A stretch of 64,000 nt of DNA from Quillaja saponaria (taxonomy: Eukaryota; Streptophyta; Magnoliopsida; Fabales; Quillajaceae). A program made the translations under genes and the position numbers. Positions within the stretch are counted from its first letter, which is position 1. Each line of letters starts with the position of its first letter. The notes beneath the pieces were generated by a model. The model worked only from the letters and a program-made list of their open reading frames with translations. It ran no database searches and was not told the origin of the DNA. Location of the stretch: assembly GCA_029379385.1 (NCBI GenBank), contig CM055613.1:25579652-25643651 (forward strand), given 5' to 3'. This document shows positions 25,183 through 36,843 of the stretch, piece by piece.

Positions 25183-27712
25183 AGCCGTGATTGTCTTCTC
25201 TACTCTTTAGTTGTACTATTAGTTGTGCTGGTCAATTATATTGTTAGATGTGTTAATCTGTTGTACTCTTAGCTGTAATTCTTCAGCTATATTGTTCAAC
25301 CTCTGTTTTAGCGCTTAAGCTCTTCTTTCAGTAGAGCAGTATTTAGCTAGAATACTTTTGCTGTATTGATCATCTTAGTACCTCAACTTGTTTTGTACAT
25401 GCAAATGATAAATACATATTTGTTTAGAGAAAGTGTGTTTGAATTGTATTAATCAATTTAATTTAAAAGCATATACTATTTATCTTGTAATTATCAAAAT
25501 TAATGAATTAATTGATTCATTACACTTAATTCAACAACAATCATTAGATACAATTTTTATTCTAAGGTAGTCTAACATATAAATAACCTAATATAATACA
25601 TGGAAAAACCACTAAATTGAACCTAACACATTCTCAAGGTTTCAAAAATTAATCTTAAGGTTTTAGTTTATCTATTTAATATAACTAATCTAAGTTGACA
25701 TAAACATAAGAAAATGATGCCACTATATAGAAATTTGTTGTAAAACAAAACATTTTGATTAAACATAATACTACAAACTTAGCATAACTTCCTAACTTCC
25801 AAAAGTTATGATATGATTGATTGAAACTAGAAACTGATCACAAGTTGTAAGAATCTAATCTCCTTGTTATTAATATTAGTCAAAATCCTTATTCACGAAT
25901 ATTGTGTTATGGGCATGATAGAAGAGTGTAGGTGGAAAAATTTTCATTTGCATCTATAAGGTGTGGCTATGACATTTAAATGTTCTCTTATAGGCTTATC
26001 ATTGACAAGTTATTAAAAAAGTAACAAAGAGCCAACTTGCCAACATGCAATGCCAGCCTACTTTCCAAGTTATGTAACATTACAGTCAGATTATGTACAA
26101 ATTGGGTTTCTCACATATGAATAAGCAACAACCATCCTGATGATAATAGCATATCAAGCATGCTCCTAAGCATTCTATATATTTTCTACTGAACTCTTAA
26201 AAGCTCTTGAAGATATGTATGTTAAGAATATTGAAACAATGGAAAGTGTGCCACATATTAAGAATATTCAACTTTCATACCTAAGTTTCCAATTTTTATT
26301 TTTCTATCTTTAACTAGATAAAAAATACCTATCTTTGTAATTATCTATCATAAACATTCTTAGTATTTTGTCATAGTTGAGAAGTTGGCATAGCTCAACT
26401 ACTCATAATATATACAAGAAATAACAATAAAGCTGCAACTAGTTTTTCTAATTTCTGAAGTAAAAATAAACATAACTAATAGGTCGAGAGTGATCAAAAT
26501 TTTAAGCTTCATAAATGAAGTATCAGCCATCACATCTGCTACCTTATGTTATGTTGGGTATTTTTTTCAACTCACCAACTATTTCTTGGAGTTGCTCTAC
26601 TACAATGTAATTGAGAACATTCATATTCTAACCAATCAATTTTAAAAAAAAATAAAATTAAATACACCAAAACTCCAATGTAATTTCTCCAATTGTCAGT
26701 TTGAGATATATAACCAAGGTTTTTAAATCAGACAAAATATTCATCTTAAACCCAAACAAAACCAATAAACTTTAGACTTTCATAAAAGTTCAAATGAATT
26801 TCATGGGAATTTTTTCAAAATTTCATAACCCTAGAATTGTAGAGTCAAGAAAGAGTTTGACGATGACTTATCTTGGTTTCAAAAAGTTTTCAAATTCTTC
26901 AAAACTTAGAACGTAGATAGAGTTAATGGAGGCAACTAGTGTTAATGAGATGATAACGGCAACCAGATTTGATGTAGCCACCAGAATTGCAAATCAAATG
27001 TGAGGTAGGGTGAGAGATGTTGACTAATGAAGGTTGAGGAAGAGGATGTATCAGGTTTGATAAATAAGGTAGGGTTAATATAGCAATAAGGGTAGGGAAG
27101 ATGGTAATTTTGCATACCTTTTTTTTTTCCATACCCATTGGTAATTTAGTTAAACAACTTTTTGGAGTAATAGGTTTCCCATGTTTGAAGGAAGAAAAGT
27201 TCAAAATTATGCTGAGGAAAACATTAATACCACAAGTAAAAATTATTATTATTTTTTTTTAACAAACACGGATAATCGTTATGTCATACCACATTTTCCA
27301 ATACAAAATATTTATTATGTGAACTAAATAGCCTCTTGGTATTAAGGAGATCACCATGAACCTTATGGTTGGATAAGTTTGTTGTTTGCAGAAAACTTCT
27401 CATTCTTTACCTAGTTTTGGACACAAATCTAGCTAGCTACTAATAATACCTTACATTTTATAATAAAATAATGTCGATAAAAGTATGAATTTGCTTTTGA
27501 TCCTACTTTTAATATTTTTTTCCTACTTTCTTGTAAAACTTAGGGTGGCAACAATCATTGTAAAGCATCTCTAGCTTGGTATATGAGAATTATTTTTACC
27601 AAAAAATAATAAAAATAAATAAATAAATTAAAAAAGGAACTTGAGCCAACCGTGTGAGTTATGATTTACTTGGGTATATTTGAAAGGCTAGGAATGATAA
27701 AACTTAGGATAT
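25183..27712. other. Intergenic, no gene recognised
   Basis: The first 250 bp (25190-25430) have a repetitive TTGTACTCTTAGCTG / AATTCTTCAGC texture resembling the R-U5 part of a copia-type LTR, but no partner or duplication was found. The rest is AT-rich. A minus-strand open frame of 93 codons (26923-27204) has low-complexity composition and no recognisable motif. Poly-T, TTA and AAAT tracts occur near 27121, 27243 and 27610. Nothing else can be supported. Confidence 0.45.
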
Positions 27713-29569
27713 CATTACAAGAAATTACCATAACTACATCTGCCCTTTGGCAGGCTCAAAAAATACAAATGCTAATAATCACTATATGAGTCTGCATCTT
27801 ATATAGCTGTGTCTGCAACCATGTAAACACAGATAAATCGCATAAAAGATTTAAACGCATACTCAGATACTATTCGCAAACACAATTAATGGTTAAATTT
27901 TGGCACCATTTTTCATAGCTTTTCTACATCTGCTATTTTGTTATCTGAGTCTGCATTTGTAGAAACAAATACAAAAAATTATTTTATTTATCACTTTGTG
28001 CATCTGTGTATTCCACTTAATGTACCTATGTCTAGAGTGGCAGACACATATTTTTTCCCAAATTGAAACCTAACCTATGATTTTTCTTTCTTCTTCTCCT
28101 TGTTCCCTCTGTAACCAACATCCATTTTCTTGAAAAACTATCCCCTCTAAAAACTCTCACTCTGAAACCTAGTGAGCTGGATCCTTCATAGATTGCCACC
28201 GAAGTTCATGAATTTCATTTGTTCAAAGGTATATTTCTCTTCTTTTTCGCTAGGTTTCTCTTTTTCTTTCTTTGTGAATGCAGCTTGAGTAGGAGATATT
28301 GTACTTTAGTTTTGTAAATAAAGCTTTATAAAGAGGACTAGGAGTAGGAAACTAGTTCATTAGCTCTAGAATAACTTGAAAATTTGCAACTTGGAGTAAA
28401 TTGGCTTGCCAATCCATTACTATATTTGATTTGGGGAACTTCATGATAATTTGTGTAGATATGAAACTGGAAAACCTTTTTCAGATCAATACATAAATTG
28501 TCAAAACAATGTTTAAAGCTATGGAAAAGAAATCTTGAAACAATGGTAGCTTTAAGCTTTTAGGCTCTTCTATCTCAACTTTGCTTAACAGCTAATGTTA
28601 TTGGCTGATTTGGACTTGGTTAGGTTGCTCTTTCTTTGGCTAACAACCCTGTTTGTTGTTAATGCAATCTCTGCTAATATTGTTGTATAGCTTTTCATTT
28701 TGTTAACAAATAATCCACACATAGGGGAGAGGAAGGTTGGCTAAAGTAATTTTAGAATGCCACATGTGCAAGATTAGTAAAATGATAGCATAATAGTTTG
28801 GGTTTTGAAAGAAAACATTATAACTAACTATGGATGTAATGGAAGTGTTGCCATTTGAAATTAACTTCCAACTATTCAAATTGAATTGTGTAAGGGCATA
28901 TTGAAGGCTTGTCAAATTATGGAGTAAAATATGAAAAATGGATATAAGGGATGTGGAGAACTTGAGTATGATACTAAAAGAGTACATAGGTTTCTTGTAG
29001 TTAGTCTTTTTCTTTCATCCTAATTTCTCTACATCTTTCGTCATGATTTCATAAATACTATACTTGATCTAAAACTAGTTTTTTTTTTTTTTTTACTTTT
29101 TCTTTGATTTCATAGAATATTCAATATTTTGTTGTAGACTCGTAAGGTGCCATGTTATTTTTCCTATAACTACCCTTATGAACTCTGTACATGCTTAATG
29201 AACTTCTCTTTATACTGAAATCTTGAAATTATCGTTGAGTAGAGATATTGGTGATTATTGTTGTTTCTAAATTAGAGAGAGTTGTAGGTTCTTTGGTCCT
29301 TAAAGGTTCTTTAGTTTTGATGAGGCCACTATTGAATAGATAGACTCCTTTGGTAAAATTTTTTTTTTTTTTTTGGTCATAAAAATGATCTTATCTGTCA
29401 TGTAGAAGCAGTTCATGAATGATCCCACTGAAAGCATAAAACTTTAAACTAAGCATCTTAAGTTTTGTTGACTGTTTACAATAAAAAGTGAAGGACACTT
29501 ATTGTTTGCTTATTAAGATGTAGTGGTATTGCTTTGTTAAACATTTCTAGCTTGTTATTCAATAGTCAT

Positions 29570-31330
29570 GCCTAAAGGACATTGTCGTACCCTCTCTTCA
29601 AGGACATCTTGGAACTTCATCCTCTCCATCCACAACATCCACTGCATCTCCATCTACAGCTACAGCTACAGCTGCACCAACTCCCTCTATGGGTGCAGCT
29701 CCAGTACGGCCTCCACCTCCCTCTATAGTTGTAGCTCCAGTTCCTCCACCTCCCAATGTTCCATTATTTACTCCATCCTGGAGTAGAATCATGAACTTTC
29801 TGACATGGGCTCAAATAAGATCCCATCGAGCTCAGGATTTGCACTGACATGTAAGTTATAATTTCAAGCTTAATAATAAATTTTCTTATTTATTGATTTT
29901 TTATGAATTTCATTGTTCTTACACTACTTAACTTGTATTACCGCTACAAGTCATGATCAGGATGTTGAGCATGAGGCGGACCTTGAGCCTTCTATGGAGG
30001 ATGACGTACTCCATGAAGTGGGCGATGTCGCTAAGTGCGGGCGTAAAGAGGGGGAAGAGGAGCAAGAATAAGATTTCTACTCCTTGTGATAATAAGGAGG
30101 ATTTGCTCATCCACCTAATTGGAGACAGTAAGTATATTATCTTTAAAATTTTGTATTTAATTATATTGCAAAACATTCATTGGGGATGATCCTAAGAATA
30201 AGAAGGTGGGCATTACCATTTCTTATATTTTCATGAACTACCTTCAAGGTCTGCTATTCCAGTATCGGAAGTTCCCAGAGTACATGAAGACTTTATGATA
30301 ATGATTTTATGGTAAGTCCAATTATATTATTGTTTAAGTTTTAACTTCATTTTGATATGTTGTTAAATTACTGATAACGTGCTTTTGTTTTGTAATTTAT
30401 GTTGCAGAGACGGTGTAAGGTCCTTCATGAGCAAAATGCTGCATCTCAGGCTGTGTTTGATGCAATAGCTACAAAGAGATGTAGTTATATATTTCAAACG
30501 CTACGAGTTGGAAGTAGTCATTGAGCCCACTCGCTAGGAAGGAGGATGGGCACCCAAATTGCATTTCACAAAATTGGTGGGAGTCCTTGTGTGATGAGTG
30601 GGCGAGCCCTGACTTCCAGAGGTGTTCCTAGACAATGGATGTGAATAGGCAAGTGGGTGGTGAGCTTATTCACTACGCATCTGGCTCGGTCAACGCAGTT
30701 GTTCACTAGAAGTGACTAGTTAGTAATATTTCATTTAATAAATATTAGTTATAAATTTGTATCAAATACTTTTTAACTAATATTATTTTAAAATTTTTGT
30801 ACAGGAGAAACAGTTGGGTTGAGAACCTAAAGTTATTAAGGTTCTAAACCGCACTCATAAGAGAAAGTCTAGTAACTTTGTTGAATTGAAGTCGAAAGCT
30901 ATCATTGTTAGTATTATTTGTCTTTTTTGTTTTACATATATAACTGCTTTTATTTGCGAAAGAAGTTTAAGACTTTAAAGGTTGCAGAGATAGCACAATC
31001 TAGCACCGGCCAGCGGGACAATGCTGATACACCTATTGTACTTGCTAAGGCTCCCATGAATAACCTAGCTCTTTTCATGAAGCTAGCGGGCAGCAAGAGG
31101 AAGGGCTTCATCTACTACTTTGGGGTGTTATCAACTCCCAGAAAGTACTGGGCAAAGTCGTAGGGTACGCAACTTCTACCACTGTTGCTCACAGCTCCAC
31201 TATGGCTTTTGCTATATCTCTTCAGAGCAGATGATGCTTGTACATGAGTTAAATAAGAGAGAGTTGGAGAAAGCAGAGTACATCCATTTCCTTCGACACC
31301 TCCACCTCAAATATCATTGTTACATATTCT
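29570..31330 (+). pseudogene. Transposase_24-like gene of CACTA element 1
   Basis: Spliced-gene-like fragments resembling the accessory protein of plant Ptta/En/Spm elements. There is a proline/serine/threonine/alanine-rich N-terminal exon (about 29596-29840, with VRPPPPSIVVAPVPPPP), and a basic segment near 30040-30120 (KRGKRSKNKIS). A short exon follows at 30186-30300 (FMNYLQGLLFQYRKFPEYMK). The conserved core at about 30569-30710 has WWESLCDEWASPDFQ, then a stop, then NRQVGGELIHYASGS. EPKVIKVLNRTHKRKS follows near 30825-30870. AT-rich intron-like gaps with GTAAGT-type donors separate the pieces. The stop inside the core marks it as decayed. Homologous fragments lie at 47165-48960 and, inverted, at 54030-55470. 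Confidence 0.66.
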
Positions 31331-31374
31331 TTTAATTTATTATAATAATGCAAAAGTTTTAGTTTGTTATAGTT

Positions 31375-32105
31375 TATTTAGATCAACAATTAGGATTTTA
31401 GACCAAATTTTGAGTTTCAAGTCAAAACTTGTTAAGTTTAAGTTAAGGATAAAACGATCAAATACTAGTTCATTTAGGATTTGGGGAGTATTGAAATGAT
31501 CATAGGGATGAATAAGACTTGTAGGAAAAGACAAAATTTATTTGGATTAACAGTTATAATTTTAGGCCAAACTTTGAGTTTCAAGACAAAAACTTTAAAA
31601 ACTTGGGTTTGGGGGAAAAAACGGACAAATACTAGTCAATTTCGAATTCCGACAATACTGGTACGATCTTGGAGATGAATAAGACTTGTAGGAAGAAACA
31701 AAATCCATTTGGATCAATAGTTAGAATAGTTGGCGAACTTTGAGTTTCAAGACAAAAAATTTAAGAACCTAGGTTTGGGAGACAAAACGGTCAAATACTA
31801 GTCCGTTTCGAATTTTAAGAGTACTGGCCCAACCGTGGGATAAATAAGACTTATAGGAAGAAGCGAAAATCCATTTGGATCAACGGTTCAGATAGTTGGC
31901 CGAACTTTGAGTTTCAAGACAAAAACTTTTAAAACTTTGGTTCGGTAAGCAAAATGGTCAAATACTAGTCTATATTGGAATCAGAGAGCATCAGCACGAC
32001 CATGGAGACAAATAAGACTCGTAGAAATAAACGAAAATCTATTTGGATTAACAGTTAGGATAGTAGGCCAAACTTTTAGTTTCAAGGCAAAAACTTTGAA
32101 AAATA
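31375..32105 (+). repeat. 165-bp array inside CACTA element 1
   Basis: About 4.5 units. The GAATAAGACTTGTAGG landmark recurs near 31507, 31674, 31839 and 32007 (spacing 165-168 bp). The unit also has AATCCATTTGGATCAA, CTTTGAGTTTCAAGACAAAAACTT and GACAAAACGGTCAAATACTAG. It lies between the coding fragments and the 3' subterminal region, the same place as in CACTA elements 2 and 3. Confidence 0.85.
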
Positions 32106-32799
32106 TTCCTAAATTGTCAAAGTTAATTAATTAAAGTTTTAACTTGTATGTATATTAATTTAAGTATAACTTATAACATATTTATTTTGATTATTTCAAG
32201 TTCCACCTCCTACATTTGGGCCTTTGCACTTGAGTAAGACTAACTAACAAACTCAAGATGATGAAGACTTAGGATTGGAGATGAGACTGATTCTTAGATT
32301 TATGCACTTTTTTCATTTATTATTCATTGTAAACAATGATTTTTGTATAATATTTTTTTTATTTATATAAAATTGGATTTAAATATAAAAAATTCTTTTG
32401 ACGCAAGTATTTACAAGTATAAATATAAAAAATAAAAAAATTATTTTTAACATTTGCATCCGCAATTTTATTATCTACTCTGTTTACTTCACACAAAAAT
32501 AAAATATAAAAAATATACGTTTACTGTGCAGATGCAATTCTATCTGTATCTGCATTTCAGTATCTGGAAACTAGACTCTAATACGTGGCACTCAATTATT
32601 GGCATCTAGATATTGCGCTGGCCTTGTAGACACTGAAACACAGAAGCAGATAAATTCTACGTCTGCGCAGATACATAAGATAGTATCTGAGTGTAAGCTT
32701 ACTACAATCTTTGTGCAAATGCAAATTATTTTCTGCATCTTTATTGTAATTTTCTGTATCGATATTTGGTAAACACAGATACTGCATTTTTTTATAGTG

Positions 32800-33900
32800 T
32801 ATGTTTTGTCTTTGTATGTACATGAGTAATATCAACTCTAGATGTTTGTGGAGTTTGGTGAGTTAGATGAAGTTGAAATATTGCTAGAGAGAGAGAGAGT
32901 AGGAGGAGGACGTACCAGCATTATACAGGAGTTCTCAACCTTTTTTATTATTATTTGTTTTCTTAGTTTCTTTTTCAATTTTTTTCCAAAAGTCCATTAA
33001 GGGTCTCAACCTTTCTTCTTTATAACTCACGTCTTTCCAACCTTAGTTAGACTAAGTTAGTTAAGATATTTTGTTTAATTACAAAACAAATACAAATAAA
33101 GTTATCTTAGTATAATTAGCAGATTACTTGTGAGAGGGAGTGTTATTTTTCTTTAACATTTGGCTTTAGTGTCAGTTCAATAAACCAACTAGGGAGTGAA
33201 GTATAATTTACTCAAAGTAATAATAATAATAACAATAACAATAACAATGTGTAATTTAAATAGATTTGGCAATTAAACTCCAACTATTTTGATGTGCTCA
33301 TCAAATCATTTGACTGTCATAACTCTTACGATCTGACTCTAAATTCCTCTGAAAAGACATCCTCATGTTGCTCCCAAGAAAAGCCAAAGAAGGTATACCT
33401 GTTATGGTCAGTGCCTCACTGCTTTCTACATTTGTTTAAATCTAGATCCGGAAAAGACAGCCATGATGTAGTCATACCGAAATAGGAAAAATAATAAATA
33501 AATCTTTAAAATATAAATTAGTTAGAGCCTGTTCAATGTACTAACTATGTCTATGAAGATGATAATATAGAAAATGAAGCACTGCTAGTACCGTTGACAG
33601 TTGACATGGGATTTACAACCAAATAACCTCTGATTAAGGATCAATTATGTGGTTTGCCACCTAAGTCTTACATTAAAACTGAGAATGGCATGCAAGCACG
33701 AATCCTTGGGCTGGGGGCAACTCAGTAATACAGTAACACTTAATCTGTGTGGCATGGTAGCCTTGTTCTTATTCAACAACTAGATCTGACTCAGACAATG
33801 ATAACTTTGCTTTAGTTTATCAACATAAAGTAGGTTCTTCTAATATTCTATTGTCACTTTCCAGATGCCCATCACATGAGATGAGCAGTGCTTCTGGAAA
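32800..33900. other. Intergenic region upstream of the ERF gene
   Basis: A short GA microsatellite (about 32887-32902) and a TAA/CAA-type microsatellite (about 33219-33248) are present. The region is otherwise AT-rich. An open frame of 63 codons (33294-33485) has no recognisable feature. Cis-elements of the ERF promoter could lie here, but none can be named with confidence. Confidence 0.4.
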
Positions 33901-33916
33901 ATTATATATATATTAT
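33901..33916 (+). promoter_or_regulatory. Putative TATA box of the ERF gene
   Basis: ATTATATATATATTAT lies about 95-108 bp upstream of the ERF start codon. A transcription start some 30 bp downstream would leave a 5' leader of about 70 bases with no upstream ATG in frame. AT-rich sequence is common here, so this is a weak inference. Confidence 0.35.
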
Positions 33917-34008
33917 CATAGGACCTTCATGAATTTAATTTGCATCATTGATTTCTATCTTTTCACTATTTGTTGAAAAAATCATTATTTCTAAGGATCT
34001 CATCTTCA

Positions 34009-35266
34009 ATGGAGGATCAGTTTCCCGAGATAGAAGCCTTCATGCACAAGGAATTTCAGGCTTGTTTTCAAGGAATGGCGATGGGATCAAAGTTTTTGAC
34101 TGATCCAATCACTTCAGGTGCATTAGCCAGCGATATTGAGACAAAATTTTCACCATCAACATCACCCGTAGGTGTCAATTTTTCAAATCCAGATTCTAGT
34201 TCTTCCACAGAGGATGCTTCCACTTCAGCAGGTGCTAATTTGATTAGTCACCTGCAGGTCACTCGGTTTACAAAGCAGGATAAGAATATTAACGAAGAGC
34301 ATCGTTCAAGTCAACTTGTAAGTGGCTCAGGCCTCAGATGTCAAAGAAAACTTTGTTCCCGTAAATTTTTTAGAAACATTTCCAGCATTAACTAGAGATC
34401 AAATTTCTGAACCACCTTCTCCATATTCACGGTCCACCATGTCCAAATTCCCAAACTTAACTTTGTTTCTGCAGGAACCAAATGTGTTAGCTAGTTCAAT
34501 TCCTTTGTCCCAACCTGGACAAAAGGAAGATCATTGTCCACCTGCAGGTAGTGATTGGCTCAACATTAGTCAGAATCTGACAAACTATTCTTCAAAATGT
34601 TTTAGCCATTATTGGTTGAGCACTACCAAGACTCAACCTATGAAGTACAATGGAAGAAGAATTGTGCAAAACCCGAAGACAAACATATCATCGATATCAT
34701 TATCGCCAGGAAAACTTAATCATTTTAGAGGGGTGAGACAAAGGCATTGGGGGAAATGGGTCGCAGAAATTAGGTTACCACGAAACAGGACAAGGGTTTG
34801 GTTGGGTACTTTTGACAAAGCTGAAGATGCTGCAATTGCATATGACACTGCAGCTTATATGCTACGTGGCGAATATGCTCAGTTAAACTTTCCAGAACTA
34901 AAGAATCAAATTAAGGAAAATTCTTTGAATGGATCCACTGCTGCACTTCTGCATGCAAAGTTACAAGCAATAGCACAACAAGGTATTAGTTCTCCTGAAT
35001 CCCATAAGCAGCCCACTAATCAGCCACGGCCAGTATTACTTAAAAACCACTTGGCAGATAATACAAAGATGGAAGGTGTGAACCAAAACTGGGCAAGAAA
35101 GGAGCTTCCATTTGTATTGGAAACTAAAGTTGGATCTGATATGATGGTTGAGAGCGAAAGGACTGGTCAAGAGACTTTACCAGATGCAGATGCAGTTCAG
35201 TTAAGTAGGATGCCTTCCTTGGACATGGATATGATCTGGGATGCTCTTTTAGTCTCTGATTCATAG
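34009..35266 (+). CDS. ERF062: AP2/ERF transcription factor, ERF062-like (DREB A-6 / group I)
   Basis: Nuclear DNA-binding regulator. The start is the first in-frame ATG (34009, [16 protein letters not shown]). A single AP2 domain lies at 34724-34897 ([19 protein letters not shown], then [19 protein letters not shown], ending LNFPE). Valine in GKWVAEIR is the DREB-type residue; RLP in place of REP fits group I/A-6. Upstream, [12 protein letters not shown] (34611-34646), and at the C-terminus [13 protein letters not shown], match my memory of Arabidopsis ERF062. The reading frame shifts between 34257 and 34475. An intron at 34258-34330 (73 nt, giving 394 residues and keeping the conserved NFLETFP...[10 protein letters not shown] stretch) or at 34318-34474 (157 nt, stronger GTAAGT and TTTCTGCAG signals, giving 366 residues) restores it. 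A frameshift mutation is the alternative. Targets and triggers are not visible in the sequence. Stop TAG at 35264-35266. Confidence 0.88.
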
Positions 35267-36246
35267 ATCAAGATTTTCATTTTAATTCAAATTTATTTAT
35301 GATCCAGCATCTTCTTCAACATTTAAATTTATGAATTTTGTTTTTGGTTTGTAGAATTAATACACATTAATCCTTTGGGAAACCATTTTTTCCGTTTTCT
35401 TTTCTTTGTCTGTATTTATTAAGTTAGATTATAGGATCTGTCCAAACTCCATACATTTTGAATTTCCCCTTTTGGTGGCACTAGATTTGGGACGAAATAT
35501 ATATGCTAAAAATATCACGTTGTTAGAAGCATAATATAGTGATTAAAACTTAGAATTTTGTATTAATTCTTAAGAGCACATAGTCGATCGATTGATGCAG
35601 ATACGACAGTTCAGTTAATAAACATCAAATTAATTTAGTTAAAGGTAAAAAAAAAACATCAAATTAAAGAGAAAAAGGGGCACATGGCCATCACAGTCTG
35701 ATTAATTTTTAAAACAAGAAACGAAGAACGAAAAAGAACTTGGGCACATGGGCGTCAGAAGATGTCCCAGGCTCCCAGATCGTCATAAGACTACATGTCT
35801 GGTCTTGTTTCTCTACACTCAATGACCGCGGAATTGATATTGAAGAGCTGCATCCTACCAACAAATTTTCGTACCTCCACGCTCCTTCCTAATTCCACTC
35901 ATGACCGTATTTTGGGCACCTTTCTAACAAATTACTTCAACATTTCTCGCACTTTTATTTTAAATAAATAAAGAAAGAAAAATAGAAGAATTATAACAAT
36001 TGTTAAACTAATATATTAATTTCTTTGTTTTTTTTATAAATTTATTTATTTATTTTTCGTTTAAGTAACATTTAATAAATAACTTGTTAGATTTCTTTTT
36101 AAATGTCAACCATTGTATCACATACAACTTAAAAAGTTTCCTTATAAAAATTAAACAAATCTTATTTTACTAAAAATAAATAAAAATTATACTAACCTTT
36201 ATTTTTATTTCTTATAAATTTTTTTAGGTTTAATGGTTTCTGGGAT
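35267..36246. other. 3' flank of the ERF gene, no gene recognised
   Basis: AT-rich sequence with no clear AATAAA close to the stop codon. AATTTATGAATTTTG and AATTAATACAC near 35320-35365 could act as divergent plant poly(A) signals, but this is guesswork. The stretch 35660-35960 contains a slightly GC-richer patch (about 35740-35920) with no open frame of interest. No mobile-element termini were recognised. Confidence 0.4.
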
Positions 36247-36843
36247 GTTGTGAATTATATAAGAAATTCCCCTCCAATCTTTAATAAGATATAGAAAAAA
36301 TAACAAGGGCATCCACATAATATAGGTAGAGAATAAAAGAATAAATTAACAATCAATATATAATATTATATTGTGTGATTCAGCACCCCTTACCTATTCA
36401 CAAATGAGAATAGAATTTTTATTATTCCAAAATACATTATATAAAAAGAGAAACACGCTACGTATTTATACTACATAAAACTTCTCAACCATGCAAATTT
36501 TTCCTCCAAAAAGAAAATCAATCACAACCTAATTAGATTTTCTTACCCACCAAGACAAATCTAATTTGGAAACACCAATGATAATCCTATTAGTTTTTCT
36601 TAGTTACAAAGAGTAAACTAATTAGGAAAATACCAAATCAGGAGTTTGGTCAAAATCCTAACAATCTATACCTTGATTTAAATCCTTCAAAACAATCTTT
36701 AGGATCCCTACAATGCATCATCTACCTTCAACAACAAAATCATCACTTCAAAGAGCTTTACTCATCAAGAGTCTTCTCCACTGCATACTAAACAATGCCA
36801 ACATATCCCGTAACAATATTGCATATGTACGTGCGTAACCATT

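Larger units (their letters stand above)
27713..32799 (+). mobile_element. Non-autonomous CACTA (En/Spm) element 1
   Basis: A 5,087-bp element. The left end CATTACAAGAAATTACC is a one-base variant of the plant CACTA terminus CACTACAAGAAA. The right end TTTTTTATAGTG is its inverted partner. Both flanks carry the 3-bp duplication TAT (27710-27712 and 32800-32802). Subterminal regions hold many short motifs such as TCTGCATCT and CATCTGTG in both orientations (27740-28030 and 32450-32790), typical of transposase-binding subterminal repeats. Inside are Transposase_24-like gene fragments (29570-31330) and a 165-bp array (31375-32105). No TNP2-type DDE transposase was found, so it would depend on an autonomous relative. 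Confidence 0.82.

Noticed and set aside
26923..27204. 93-codon minus-strand frame in intergenic DNA
   Set aside because: No recognisable motif, low-complexity flanks, no promoter or second exon evident.
33294..33485. 63-codon frame upstream of the ERF gene considered as an extra first exon
   Set aside because: No similarity to ERF N-termini. The ERF start MEDQFPEIE at 34009 already matches the expected N-terminus.
33970..34008. Upstream extension of the ERF reading frame
   Set aside because: The frame begins with TTG; the first in-frame ATG is at 34009 and the residues after it match the family start.
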